DNA of 64,000 nucleotides from Pseudevernia furfuracea (lineage: Eukaryota > Ascomycota > Lecanoromycetes > Lecanorales > Parmeliaceae): NCBI GenBank assembly GCA_022315425.1, contig JAIUPT010000019.1:310001-374000 (forward strand), read 5' to 3'. The notes beneath the pieces were generated by a model. It had not been told where the DNA came from, ran no database searches, and was given only the letters and a program-made list of their open reading frames with translations. Below are positions 46,269-57,093 of this stretch, piece after piece. Positions within the stretch are counted from its first letter, which is position 1. The number at the start of each line of letters is the position of its first letter. Both the position numbers and the translations under genes were made by a program.

Positions 46269-46463
46269 TGTTGGAATATATGACAGCTATGAGGTCTTGT
46301 ATTGGGTGGCTAATAGAACGACTCTATTGCATGACTATGTAGAATACATGTAGTGGACAAGAAGGAAGAGAAGGAGAAGGATAGACAAGAGTCGCCCACT
46401 AGCGCCACGCTAAAAGGCACGCTAGTGCGGGCGGAACGGCCTATGATTGGCTGAATTCCATCA
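46269..46463 (-). repeat. right (5') LTR
   Basis: 195 bp, TGTTGGAATATATGACAG to GAATTCCATCA. Taken as the unmodified LTR form because the region joins TGTTGGAA directly to TATATGAC. Confidence 0.95.
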
Positions 46464-46692
46464 CTTTAACTCGGAAATTGATTGGGTTCATGCACGCATG
46501 ACTGCATTTGCCATGATAAGCTAGGATTAAGGCTGTGCCCCCACCGCCCAGCGCCCCTCATTTTCCATTGCTGCCTACACTTCTTCAAAACCTTTGAAGA
46601 CAGAACAAGCACATCTGACTCGGTCATCTTTGTTGACTTTTCTCCATAAATTTAGTCACCGCTAAACAATATCGAGACCAAGATCGACTTCG

Positions 46693-49600
46693 ATGGCTGA
46701 CCCACTCTCCGTCTCGGCAAGTGTGGCGGGGGTGATCTCGCTAGGAATCACAGTTACGCAGTCGCTACTCAACTTCTACAATTCATACAAAAGCCAAAAA
46801 TCGGATCTCATCCACATGATCAAGAGGCTTGACCACCTCCTAGAAACCTTCGAATGCCTAAAGAAGACGTTGTCAGATCGCAAGTTTCAAGCGGACGAAA
46901 GAAGCTTGGTCAAGAGCATCGAGACGTCAATCAATGATTGCGATGAAGGGATCCAAGAAATGCATGATGAGTGTCAGAAACTCAGTAAAAAACCCTCGAA
47001 GGGAGTCATAGCTGCCGCCAAAGGTGCAGGACTCCGAGCCACATATCCTCTCCGTCAGAGCACCCTGCGGAAAATTGATGAAGAGATTGATGCAATACGT
47101 GACAACCTTTCCCTTGCGCTGGACGTGCTACAACTCAAGGACAATAAAAGAATTCAAGACGATGTCACTGCAACAAGAACCCTCTTGGACTTAGTCAAAA
47201 CCAGTCAAGTTTCATCAGAGCTTCGTGACTGGCTAAGTGCACCTGATGCCACCGTCGACCACAATGCCGCCTGTGCAAAGAAGTATCCCGGCACGGGCGA
47301 GTGGCTCGTCAAGGGTGACCAATTTTCGAGATGGTTGACAGAAGGGAACTCCATTATGTGGGTCAACGGATTTGCGGGGTCTGGCAAGTCAGTCTTGTGC
47401 TCAACAGCGATTCAATTCGCTCTGCGCCATCGAAGATCTGACCCAAAAGTCGGCATTGCCTTCTTTTATTTTACCTTCAATGACAATGCAAAGCAAGATG
47501 TGTCGGCCATGCTACGAGCCCTGCTGCTACAGTTATCGTGTCAGCTTCAAGACGGCCATGCAGATCTTACACGTCTGTATGATTCATACAAAGCCGGTAT
47601 ACCTCCATCTGCGGTGCTAGTCGACCATCTCCGGCGCTTGACTGAGAAGTTTCGCGATGTGTATATCGTGTTGGACGCGCTTGATGAGAGCCCTAGGAAT
47701 AGATCACGAGAGTACGTCCTTGATGCGTTAGAGGCGATGCGGAATTGGGGCGTACAGCGTCTGCATCTCTTCGTCACGAGTCGGGATGAGTCGGATATTC
47801 GCGAGTCTCTCAACCTTTCTGCCACTCAAGAAGTCAGAATGCAAAATGAAGGCATCAACATGGATATCGAAGACTTCATATCCGGTCAGCTTGACACAAA
47901 TCGAGGACTCCGGAAATGGTTATCACATCGTGAAAAGATTCAAGAAACGTTAGCCAGACGTGCCAAGGGCGTGTAAGTGGACAATGATCATGGAGTAGAA
48001 GCATCTACAGATAACGGCTGACATATCTAGGTTTCGATGGGTCAAATGTCAGTTCCAGGCTTTGCAATCGTGTCCTTGCAGTGAAGATCACCTCGATCAT
48101 CTGCTCAGCTCGTTGCCTCGGTCATTAGACGAGACGTACGAGCGGATGTTATGTAACATCGAATATCCTGAAGATGCTCGACGGATCTTAACTTTGCTTT
48201 GCTTTGCTTCAAGGCCGTTATCGGTGCAAGAGCTTATCGACGGCGTCGCTGTTGAGATCAACAACTCTATAGGACTAAACCGTAAACGTCGATTGCAAGA
48301 TATCAATGGCGTTCGCGACATATGTGGGAGTTTGATTGATTTCGCTCTTGATGCTCTTGATGAGGATCTTGACAGCGAGGAGCTGACATGGACCGTTCGA
48401 ATTGCTCATTTCTCGGTCCAAGAATATCTGGAATCCGATCGTATCCGGCACCAGAAGGCTGAGATGTTCAGCTTAAGCAGCGCCATGGCACATGATGAAA
48501 TTGCACAAATTTGTCTCGTATACTTGCTTGATGATGGTCTCTCACAACCAGAGCGAGATTTGAGCATTCTCGAGGAGTACCCACTGGCCCAGTTTGCAGC
48601 TAGGTATTGGTACGACCATTACCAAATGGAAGCAAATCCCACACCCGCACTAAACAATTGCATCTTGAGGCTATTTCAGAGTCAGAGTTCGTTTGCGGCT
48701 TGGGTTAGGCTACATGATTGGGATGGATATAATGCCAAATACGATGAGAAATATGACCGTCGACTGAACGACATTGCGTCTCCAGTCTATTATGCTTCAC
48801 TACTGGGACTTGACCAGACTTTGCATGAATTAACCCATATTGAGGAAGTAGAGAGCACAATTACATCGGCTCAATCAGTTGCATCTACATCCAATGTCTC
48901 CAAACAAATAAACGCTCAAGGTGGATTCTATGGCAATGCATTGCAGGCGGCGTCATTTAAAGGTCATAACGAAACAATGCAGATATTGCTTGATAGAGGA
49001 GCTGATGTCAATGCTCAAGGTGGATCCTATGACAATGCACTGCAGGCGGCGTCATTTGAAGGTCATGACAAAATAGTGCAGATGTTGCTTGATAGAGGAG
49101 CTGATGTCAATGCTCAAGGTGAATACTATGGCAATGCACTGCAGGCGGCGTCAAGTGAAGGCTATAACGAAACAGTGCAGATATTGCTTGATAGAGGAGC
49201 TGATGTTAATGCTCAAGGTGGATACTATGGCAATGCACTACAGGCGGCGTCATCAAGAGGTTATGATAAGACAGTGCAGATATTGCTTGATAGAGGAGCT
49301 GATGTCAATGCTCAAGGTGGATACTATGGCAATGCACTGCAGGCGGCGTCAAGTGAAGGCCATAACGAAACAGTGCAGATATTGCTTGATAGAGGAGCTG
49401 ATGTCAATGCTCAAGGTGGATACTATGGCAATGCACTACAGGCGGCGTCATCTGGAGGTTATGATAAGACAGTGCAGATATTGCTTGATAGAGAAGCTGA
49501 TGTCAATGCTCAAGGTGGATACTATGGCAATGCACTGCAGGCGGCGTCATCAAGAGGTCATGACAAAACAGTGCAGATATTGCTTGATAGAGGAGCTGAT

Positions 49601-50611
49601 GTCAATGCTCAAGGTGGATACTATGGCAATGCACTACAGGCGGCGTCAAGTGAAGGCCATAACAAAACAGTGCAGATATTGCTTGATAGAGGAGCTGATG
49701 TCAATGCTCAAGGTGGATACTATGGCAATGCACTACAGGCGGCGTCATCTGGAGGTTATGATAAGACAGTGCAGATATTGCTTGATAGAGAAGCTGATGT
49801 CAATGCTCAAGGTGGAATCTATGGCAATGCACTGCAGGCGGCGTCAAGTGAAGGCCATAACGAAATAGTGCAGATATTGCTTGATAGAGGAGCTGATGTC
49901 AATGCTCAAGGTGGAAACTTTGGCAATGCATTACAGGCGGCGTCATTTGAAGGTTATGACAAAACAGTGCAGATGTTGCTTGATAGAGGAGCTGATGTCA
50001 ATGCTCAAGGTGAACACTTTGACAATGCACTGCAGACGGCGTCATCTGGAGGTTATGACAAAACAGTGCAGATGTTGCTTGATAGAGGAGCTGATGTCAA
50101 TGCTCAAGGTGGACACTTTGGCAATGCATTACAGGCGGCGTCATTTAAAGGTTATAACAAAACAGTGCAGATGTTGCTTGATAGAGGAGCTGATGTCAAT
50201 GCTCAAGGTGAACACTTTGGTAATGCACTGCAGACGGCGTCATCTAGAGGTCATGACAAAACAGTGCAGATATTGCTTGATAGAGGAGCTGATGTCAATG
50301 CTCAAGGTGGATACTATGGCAATGCACTGCAGGCGGCGTCATTTGAAGGTCATGACAAAACAGTGCAGATGTTGCTTGATAGAGGAGCTGATGTCAATGC
50401 TCAAGGTGGACACTTTGGCAATGCATTACAGGCGGCGTCATTTGGAGGCCATGACAAAACAGTGCAGATATTGCTTGATAGAGGAGCTGATGTCAATGCT
50501 CAAGGTGGATACTATGGCAATGCACTACAGGCGGCGTCATTTGAACGTCATGAAAAAATAGTGCAGATGTTGCTTGACAGAGGAGCGAAGTCAAAGGTGG
50601 ATACCTTATGA
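46693..50611 (+). CDS. NACHT-ankyrin NLR (fungal STAND receptor), C-terminus apparently truncated
   Basis: Two exons, 46693-47972 and 48031-50611 (1286 residues). The N-terminal 140 residues (MADPLSVSASVAGVISLGIT...) match the fungal STAND N-terminal helical domain (Helo-like/Fungal_N type). The NACHT-type NTPase follows: Walker A GFAGSGKS (226-233) and Walker B VYIVLDALDE (323-332). A winged-helix-like region (SLDETYERML, LCFASRPLSVQELIDGVAVE, IAHFSVQEYLES) leads to 17 ankyrin repeats of exactly 33 residues from 48920, consensus GNALQAASSEGHDKTVQILL then DRGADVNAQ. Such proteins sense non-self ligands and trigger cell death or defence in fungi; the ligand is unknown. The last repeat breaks off as AKSKVDTL because of an apparent 7-bp deletion. 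A copia element lies 225 bp upstream. Confidence 0.93.
48920..50602 (+). repeat. 17 x 99-bp ankyrin-coding tandem array
   Basis: Seventeen in-register 99-bp units, all with nearly identical DNA around GCTTGATAGAGGAGCTGATG and TCAATGCTCAAGGTGGA. Variation is confined mainly to codons 2-5 and 12-18 of each unit. The +1-shifted frames are also open through the array, giving repetitive shadow ORFs. Confidence 0.95.
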
Positions 50612-50784
50612 GGAGACTGCAATTGGCATTAGCTGGAGGTCACGAAAAAATGGTGCAGAAACTGCTCGACAACGCCGAGGGCTTTGACAACGCACGGCGG
50701 GTAGCATTTGCTGCAGGTGATGATCGGAGAATGGGGCTACTACGGAAACATGATCCTGCATTCCGCGGCAACATTGGTCACTGA
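50587..50784 (+). pseudogene. out-of-frame continuation of the NLR ankyrin array
   Basis: After the NLR stop, the adjacent frame continues with ankyrin character. GGYLMRRLQLALAGGHEKMV then QKLLDNAEGFDNARRVAFAA, ending GNIGH with TGA at 50782-50784. It lines up as repeat 18 plus a tail. The bases GGAGCGAAGTCAAAGGTGG here correspond to a 7-bp longer word in the other units, which explains the frame change. Confidence 0.75.
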
Positions 50785-51805
50785 GGTGGCTCGCGAGGTA
50801 CTCAGCATTTGCCAGCGTTGGAAGGGTCAAAAAGATGGAGACGGATCACTAGGGTTCATGAGCCGATGTCGGGTGATGTGTTAGGTAAAATCTGAAACGG
50901 GTTTCCTTGTATAGTTTCTGTCCATGCCCACCTACATGTATTCTCTCCGCATTCCAGTCACATAGCCCGAGCCTTAATAGATATCCGGCCTGGCCGATGA
51001 ATTTTCAAGCCTACAGTAGGATTTCCACCGACATTTCATAGCCCCAATCAGCCAACGCACGGTTACAATTCTTGACCAACGTCATGATCAACCCCCCTAC
51101 ATCCCGCAGCCGGTTCGAAAAGACTGCAGGAGAACTATCAGGGCGTCAGGATCCGCCAAGCCTCCACTGAGTAGACGGCATTACCAAATGTCAGATCCTC
51201 GCGTGATCGAGTGAACAGGAGGAGGAACGAGAACGACTGCGGTCTCGAATTGGAGCTAGAGAAGATACTGACAGCCAACCCGAAGTGAGCCTGCTACAAG
51301 GGTAGCAAGCGATACGAGCATTGGATGAGCACGTCGACACAGAAGCTACGAGCGATGTAGGCAAGGAAGGCCTACAGCGACGTAGGCAAAGTGCTATTAC
51401 TTTCGATTGGTTTAAAAGGAGAAATGGAGTAAGAAGCTAGCAAGACACCATGAGAAGAGCGAGCGATCGACACGTCTCTGGATTTTCGGGTAGAAAACAG
51501 CATGAAACTGCGCTCTTTGCTAATAGTGGCATCTCCTAACATACGCTTATACGCCTGGGAGATCAGAAGAAAATACGGCGGTTGGACTTGGGGCTGAAGA
51601 GACAGGGGTGTCAGAAGTAGGTAGGCACAAGGACCGACCCAGGAGAACAACACAACTTTCGAAGAACGTGGTAAACAGCACAGGCCTAGTCGGCGCTGCT
51701 GCAATGAAGCTAGTTTGCTAGGGACCCAAAATCTGTCCAATAGTGCGAGTCATGGGGACGCGGAATGGGAACATCAAAAATACAAATTTGCAAAGGATAC
51801 ACTAA
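50785..51805. other. gene-free region, possible old repeat debris
   Basis: About 1 kb with no plausible gene. Imperfect copies of GCGACGTAGGCAA and GCGATGTAGGCAAGGAAGG near 51352-51391 flank GGCCTAC, a weak inverted/direct repeat suggestive of old mobile DNA. Not assigned. Confidence 0.4.
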
Positions 51806-53490
51806 TCACCTTCCATCCTTTCCCACAGCAAAATTGAACGCTTCTTTCGCGCCCGCGGTTCTGCCATGCTTGGTAATAATATGCACCCAATTCGAGATTG
51901 CCAGCGCTAGCATCACAACCACGTTCAGAACCACAACGGCCACGAAAAACTGCCAGATATTCGGGTTGCTGTTGCTGCCGCTGATTTCGCTGACGTTCAT
52001 GCCGTAGATGCCGCTGATGATGGTGATGGGCGCAAATCTGGTATGTCGATTAGTATTTACTTGAAGAGGCCTCCAATTGTTGGGAAGTAAGGTTTAAGTA
52101 GGGGGGGACGTACACATAAGTAAAAGTATTCGTAAGCGCACTCCACCTCCTCTCCGCCTTCTGCCGCCGATTGCTCGCCATCTTCTCCCTCGTCTCCCAC
52201 AATAACTCTGTCTCTCGCACCAAATGCTTGAAATCCTCCTCCAACGCATTCTTGGTCTCCTTAGATAATCGAACATCGTCGCCCTTCCACCCAAAACTCC
52301 CACCTCTCTGCACCAACGACAGCGACTTCTTGATTTCCTCCGCATGTCCGACCGTGGTGTCAGAGACGCCATTGATGCGCCGGTCTTCGTCACGTATGCT
52401 CGTTATGACGCGACCCCAGCAAAAGCAGTTGAGGCGGAGGAGAGGGGAAATTGCGTAGAAGGGGGAGGCGGTTACGGGTTGGAGTTCGAGGTGCGAAAAG
52501 GCTTCTAGGTAGAGCTCGCGGAAGGATTTTGTTGTTTGAGGTTTGGGCTGCGGGCGGGGAGACGTAAAGCTGGGGGGTGGGATGAGATTCGCTGAGGAGA
52601 GATTGATCTTGGTATGAGAGGTAAAGAGGAGGATCCCTACACATATCTTAGTGTGCTAATTCGTGGGTGGTGGCTATGTTTGGTATATTCGTCCACGTCA
52701 TACTCTAGCCTACGAAACATAAATTCGAAAGTACACAGAGATCCAAGGAATAGTTAGACACACCAGTCCATCCATCTCCAGGTGACGGGTGCACCTGGAT
52801 TTCTTCCTGTAATATTGACGTCTGCCCAACAGCATCATCAGGCTTGACATAAAACGTAACCTTAAACTTTTCTGCATCGGTCTTCAAAGGCGTCTGCTTC
52901 GGCACCCCAAAGCTTATGCTCGTAAACGGTGCCCTATGACGCTCCGACGGCGGAAGAACTTGCTTGTTCCCGTGTAAGCCAGACTGGAAGAATCTCGGAT
53001 CCAGATCCAACGAGCTTCCAAGGGCCCCCATCACGCTTGCCGCCAAACTGCCCCGCTGCTCAACCATATAAAACCGGACCTTTACATTGGAGGGTTTCCC
53101 CTCATCCAGAATTTTCTTGAGCGCGAGTACATCATATATATCCGGCCGACGCTCAAACCGGGAATCGTCTGTGATATCTAGTATGGATATGACTAGCTCT
53201 TGATCCTCGATATCCACGCTCATGTATTCGTCCAGAGGTTTCAAGATGTCCCAACCTCCCTGCACCAGGTCGTGGACGTACTCATGGTAGGGTGGACGGT
53301 TCTCGGGTGGCTGTTCCCATCCTTGGTACTTTTGTAGCGAGCTCTTTGCTGCTCTGCGTGATTTGCGCGAGAGGTGATGAATTCCCTTGATTTCGGGCGC
53401 CACGTAATGTTCATTTTTGCTGTCCCGCCTTGGGAGGGGGGCGCTTTCAGGTGGGCCGATGCTTAGCTGGGAGTCGGATGGTGAATCCAT
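51806..53490 (-). CDS. CorA-like divalent metal ion transporter
   Basis: Three exons fit: 53490-52764, 52636-52114 and 52037-51806 (493 residues). The N-terminal half is hydrophilic (MDSPSDSQLSIGPPESAPLP, YHEYVHDLVQGGWDILKPLD). The second exon gives a long helical region (RINGVSDTTVGHAEEIKKSL, LSKETKNALEEDFKHLVRET). The third begins FAPITIISGIYGMNV, carrying the Y/GMN selectivity motif after the first membrane helix, followed by a second helix (IWQFFVAVVVLNVVVMLALA). This is the CorA layout: a large soluble domain and two C-terminal helices. It probably moves Mg2+ or another divalent ion. Fungi have many such paralogues, so the specific role is unknown. Confidence 0.88.
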
Positions 53491-53765
53491 TACTTTAGGC
53501 TCATGGGCACCGGATGAGGTTGATAGTGTAGACTGATTTGGACATTGGGCAGCCTCTGCGAACTGACAAAAAAGAGCGCAGCTTGTGCTGCTCTTGAAGG
53601 CTCACATTATGGCTTAGCGCTCATCTGAGCGGCCTCGAGGATTAGCTGGAGTGGTCAGCCCCAGTGCCGGGTAGGTGCCGTGAAAGATACACGACTTCAG
53701 CCCTATCAAACTCTCCGCAAAGCTCAACTTCCAAACACCCTCTTCCCATCTCTGCTCCAGCAGCA

Positions 53766-54417
53766 ATGGTCGTCAAAATCCGCCTCGCCCGCTTCGGTAA
53801 ACGTAATGCCCCATTCTACAACATTGTTGTCGCGCAAGCCCGGTACGCCAACTCACTACCCCCTCTTCCCCCACCCCCAAATCTCCACCTCCAAACCACA
53901 CCTCTCCCTGAAACAACCTCTCCCCAAACCCCACTAACACCTCCTTGCCCTAACTTCAGAACTGCCCGTAACTCCAAACCCCTCGAAGTCCTCGGCACCT
54001 ACGACCCGATCCCGAAACCCGCGCCACACGGCGAGGGCAAATCGTTCAAAGACATAAAGCTGGACATGGCGCGGGCAAAATACTGGTTGGGAGTAGGAGC
54101 GCAGCCGAGCGAGCCGATGTGGAGGTTGTTGAGCATGGTACGTTTTCGACCTTTTCTGTGGGATCAGGATTGGAGAGGGACGCAAGTGAGGGCAAGTGAA
54201 TGAAATGCGTGGCGCTCGACTCAATGGGGAAGGGAAGAGATGGATGGGGACAAGGGAGCTGTATGGGAGGAAATGAGAATAGTATTTTTTTGCTAATGCA
54301 AAGAGACAGATTGGTATAATGGAACCGAAACTAAGTATACAAAAGATGCAGCAGACGGAGGCGGAGCAGAGGGCGGCGCGGAGTGGAGAGGGTGTAGATG
54401 CGCTCGAGGGTCGATAA
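53766..54417 (+). CDS. MRPS16: mitochondrial small-subunit ribosomal protein bS16m
   Basis: Three exons fit: 53766-53842, 53960-54137 and 54310-54417 (120 residues). The protein begins MVVKIRLARFGKRNAPFYNI, the conserved bS16 start. It continues across the first intron as VVAQARTARNSKPLEVLGTY, then DPIPKPAPHGEGKSFKDIKL, RAKYWLGVGAQPSEP and MWRLLSM. The third exon adds IGIMEPKLSIQKMQQTEAEQ and a short polar tail. The start is fixed by the family N-terminus, which lacks a cleavable presequence, as in other fungal bS16m. It is convergent with the transporter gene 256 bp away. Confidence 0.95.
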
Positions 54418-54673
54418 CACTGGGCGATGGAGAGGCAAGCTGGATTTGGCCGAAAAAGAAATGCATGAGACGGTGTTCTGCGGGGCATTTGATGGCTTTC
54501 ACGAATGGAAGCCGTGCCGTTCGGGGTAACGATGCTCCCGGGAGGTGGAGAGGGTACTATGACATTGTATAGTATAATAAAGATCAAAATTGGAGACCAA
54601 AGAGCACGTAGGAGTACCGGGTAAAATAAGTCTATCTGCAAAATCATATAGCTGTAGATCTACCTCCTCGCTA

Positions 54674-56472
54674 TCAATGAGGGGCAACCACGAACAGCGT
54701 GTTTGTGACCAGACAAGTGATCATGACAATAAATCCGTAGATTGCCAGCGCAAGACTAAGCCGTCGCAGCAGCTTTTTCCGCCACGATCCGCTCTTCAGC
54801 CTACTTCCCCCAAGAAAGCCTTCGTCCTCACTACCGGAGCCCTCGTCCTCGTCATCATCTTCCTTCATCAGCTTTTGGTGATGTGGCGACTCAGGCGAGG
54901 ATATCTTGTAGTAGAACAAGCCAGGAAGGATGAAGCTGATACTCGTGCTTCCTGTACTACCCACGTAGGCGAGCACCTTCTCAAGCGAGGACACTGTCAT
55001 CGCCACTATGTAGCTCAAGACAATTATGGCGGTGGTGATGGCCGCGAATCGTGTTTCACTCAGGCCATCGCCTTTTGGCTTTGCCGAGGGTTTCACAGGT
55101 GGCTGCAAGAGACCGGATCTGGATGGAGAATTATTTGCGGAGTCAGCAGTTCTCCTCGGTCGCCATTTGAGTACTGCGTCGACGGAGGCTCTACAAGGGT
55201 GGACTTGGAGAGGGTAGGAGAACATGACGAGAATGACGATGGCGGCTTTGCCGATGGTGGAGGAGATTGATGGTGGGTCTGTCAAATTGTCAGTTACCCA
55301 AGTGTGGGGATGCAAAAAAGAATAGGAGCTTACACATTGCAACGACATTGCCTCCCACTACATTGCCGAACGAGAGATACCCAGTAATAGCAACAAGTAC
55401 ATAAAGGAAAGCTGCAGCACCTATGCTGGCAAAGACCACAGCGGTGGTTCTGAAATGCGAATTATTCCCAATCTCGTTCAGTATTGAGAACATCTGATGG
55501 ACTTGTCAGTATATGAAGCCGAGGTGAAAGGCCCCTAGACGCACATTTTGATGACATGTATACGCGAAGACAATGACAGGAAAGCTGCTCAAAAGCGCGA
55601 CTGCGCTCGCCGGTTGGACCACTCTGATATCGCCTCTATCCTGCTTGGTGTCCCCTCTAATGAAATGGGCGACGACCAGGATGACTAGATACCCTATAGA
55701 TATTAACGCCACCACACTCGTGTATTTAAGAGAGTCCAGACGCCGCAGGAATGATAGTGGTATAACAACAAGCCTAGTTTCCAATCAATTAGCCATGGCT
55801 CAACGCCGCAAGCATGGATCATGCGCAGTGCTCACATAAACCCAGTAACCCAAAAATGCCTATCAACTAGGAACCCAACGCCCCCAGCATCTTCACTGAA
55901 ACCTCGGACCACACCTGGCATCAAATCTCCAATGATTATAAGATAGCTAACCCCAACACCGAAACACTTAATCGCAATAGCCGCGTCGAATATTACGGCT
56001 GCATTTGGGTATGTGATTTGCGATAGAGCAAAGAAGGAAGCAGCGCCGCGGTCTAGGTATCTGGCGCATTTCGTCTGAAGATAGAGACCAAAGCCTGCGG
56101 TCAGGCCTGCCCATAGGATGATGATGGTGCCAAGTATTATTCCCATACGTGACAGGGCTAGGGGCATGGCGAGGATACCGGCACCGACGACTGCGCCAAT
56201 GTAAGCCCCTCTACACCTTGCACCTTCTCTGTGCGCTTACTTGTGTTGACCAGATTGATAACGCTGCTGATCCAGCTGGCCTGACCTATCATACCCACCT
56301 CTTTTCTTCCTCGCGCGGAGCGTGGCCTAGAACCTGTCAACTAAAATATCCCCACAGTACAGAGCCCAACAAGGTCTGTGGAGGCATACCGTGACCCTTG
56401 GTATGAGGTAGGGCTGGTTGAACGGCCATCGCTGCCCTCTGCGTCGCCATTAACGGCGAGGTAAGCCGGCAT
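54674..56472 (-). CDS. vacuolar-type amino acid transporter (AVT family, AAAP superfamily)
   Basis: Six exons fit: 56472-56390, 56326-56241, 56190-55836, 55773-55545, 55493-55334 and 55278-54674 (505 residues). A hydrophilic start (MPAYLAVNGDAEGSDG) is followed by MIGQASWISSVINLVNTIVG, AGILAMPLALSRMGIILGTI, RHFWVTGFMLVVIPLSFLRR, VIVFAYTCHQNMFSILNEIG, LYVLVAITGYLSFGNVVGGN and VILVMFSYPLQVHPCRASVD. These are hallmark blocks of the Avt5/6/7-like (SLC38-type) proton-coupled amino acid transporters. About 11 membrane helices can be traced. There is a Ser/Asp/Glu-rich cytoplasmic loop (EDDDEDEGSGSEDEG) before the last helix. Likely at the vacuole, exporting amino acids to the cytosol; substrate not determinable. 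Confidence 0.92.
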
Positions 56473-57093
56473 GCTCAGGGCTGCTTCTTCAAACAGCACG
56501 TCACCGGATATCCTTCATGCGTATATGTACTTGTATATTCGTAAGAATGCCGATGAGGTTTGCGACTGGGAAGAGATGTAGGATACAAAGGCTGTTTGGG
56601 GGTGCTAGTGTCTGGGATCTTATCTAATCTTAGCTTCTTGGCAATAAACCCTTTCTCGACAAGGAAAAGTTTGGTCTCAGTCAGACATTAAACGAAGCGA
56701 AAGTATATACTTCTATTCATTATTCCCTTTTGTATCTAAACCGGACATGGCCGCAAGGAAGAGAAAATCACCACCTCCACCACCACCTTACCTGCAATTG
56801 TATACTACATCCTGAGTCGAAAAGCTTCGAGGTCATCCTGATCTTCCTCCCATTCGCCTCAATTCCAGTCGCTAACCTGCCGCCCATTACTCATGAGGTA
56901 GATTTGGTGATGCGGTCCCGCCGTAGGAGGATCAGTCTGTGATCCCGAGAGACCAACTTCCTGGACCGTCGAGGTTCGTATCTTTAGCCGAAATGAAAGT
57001 TTCTCCATATGTTTAATTTTTCTCAATTGCCTCGAAGCACGATGCGTCTAATGCAATGCGGCAAATCACCAGATGGAAAGCCAAGAACGGAAT
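56473..57093. other. intergenic, no gene seen
   Basis: Transporter promoter and 3' flank of a dead oxidoreductase gene. No ORF of note. Confidence 0.4.

Larger units (their letters stand above)
43435..46463 (-). mobile_element. copia-type LTR retrotransposon, internally deleted
   Basis: 3.0-kb element read on the minus strand. It has two LTRs with TG...CA ends (TGTTGGAA / TTCCATCA on the plus strand) and a 5-bp target duplication CTTTA on both sides (43430-43434 and 46464-46468). A primer-binding site adjoins the right (5') LTR, and a purine-rich GTGGGAG abuts the left (3') LTR as polypurine tract. Gag, protease and the start of integrase are present; the integrase core, reverse transcriptase and most of RNase H are missing, so it cannot move on its own. 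The LTRs differ by one substitution and one 12-bp insertion, so insertion is recent. Confidence 0.95.

Noticed and set aside
49089..50561. Two long Met/Leu/Arg-rich repetitive ORFs inside the ankyrin array, shifted frame
   Set aside because: They are shadow frames of the 99-bp repeat, which stays open in a second register because its length is a multiple of three and units are nearly identical.
48920..50602. Regular repeats resembling a CRISPR-like or satellite array
   Set aside because: Every unit codes an ankyrin repeat in one continuous reading frame within an NLR gene.
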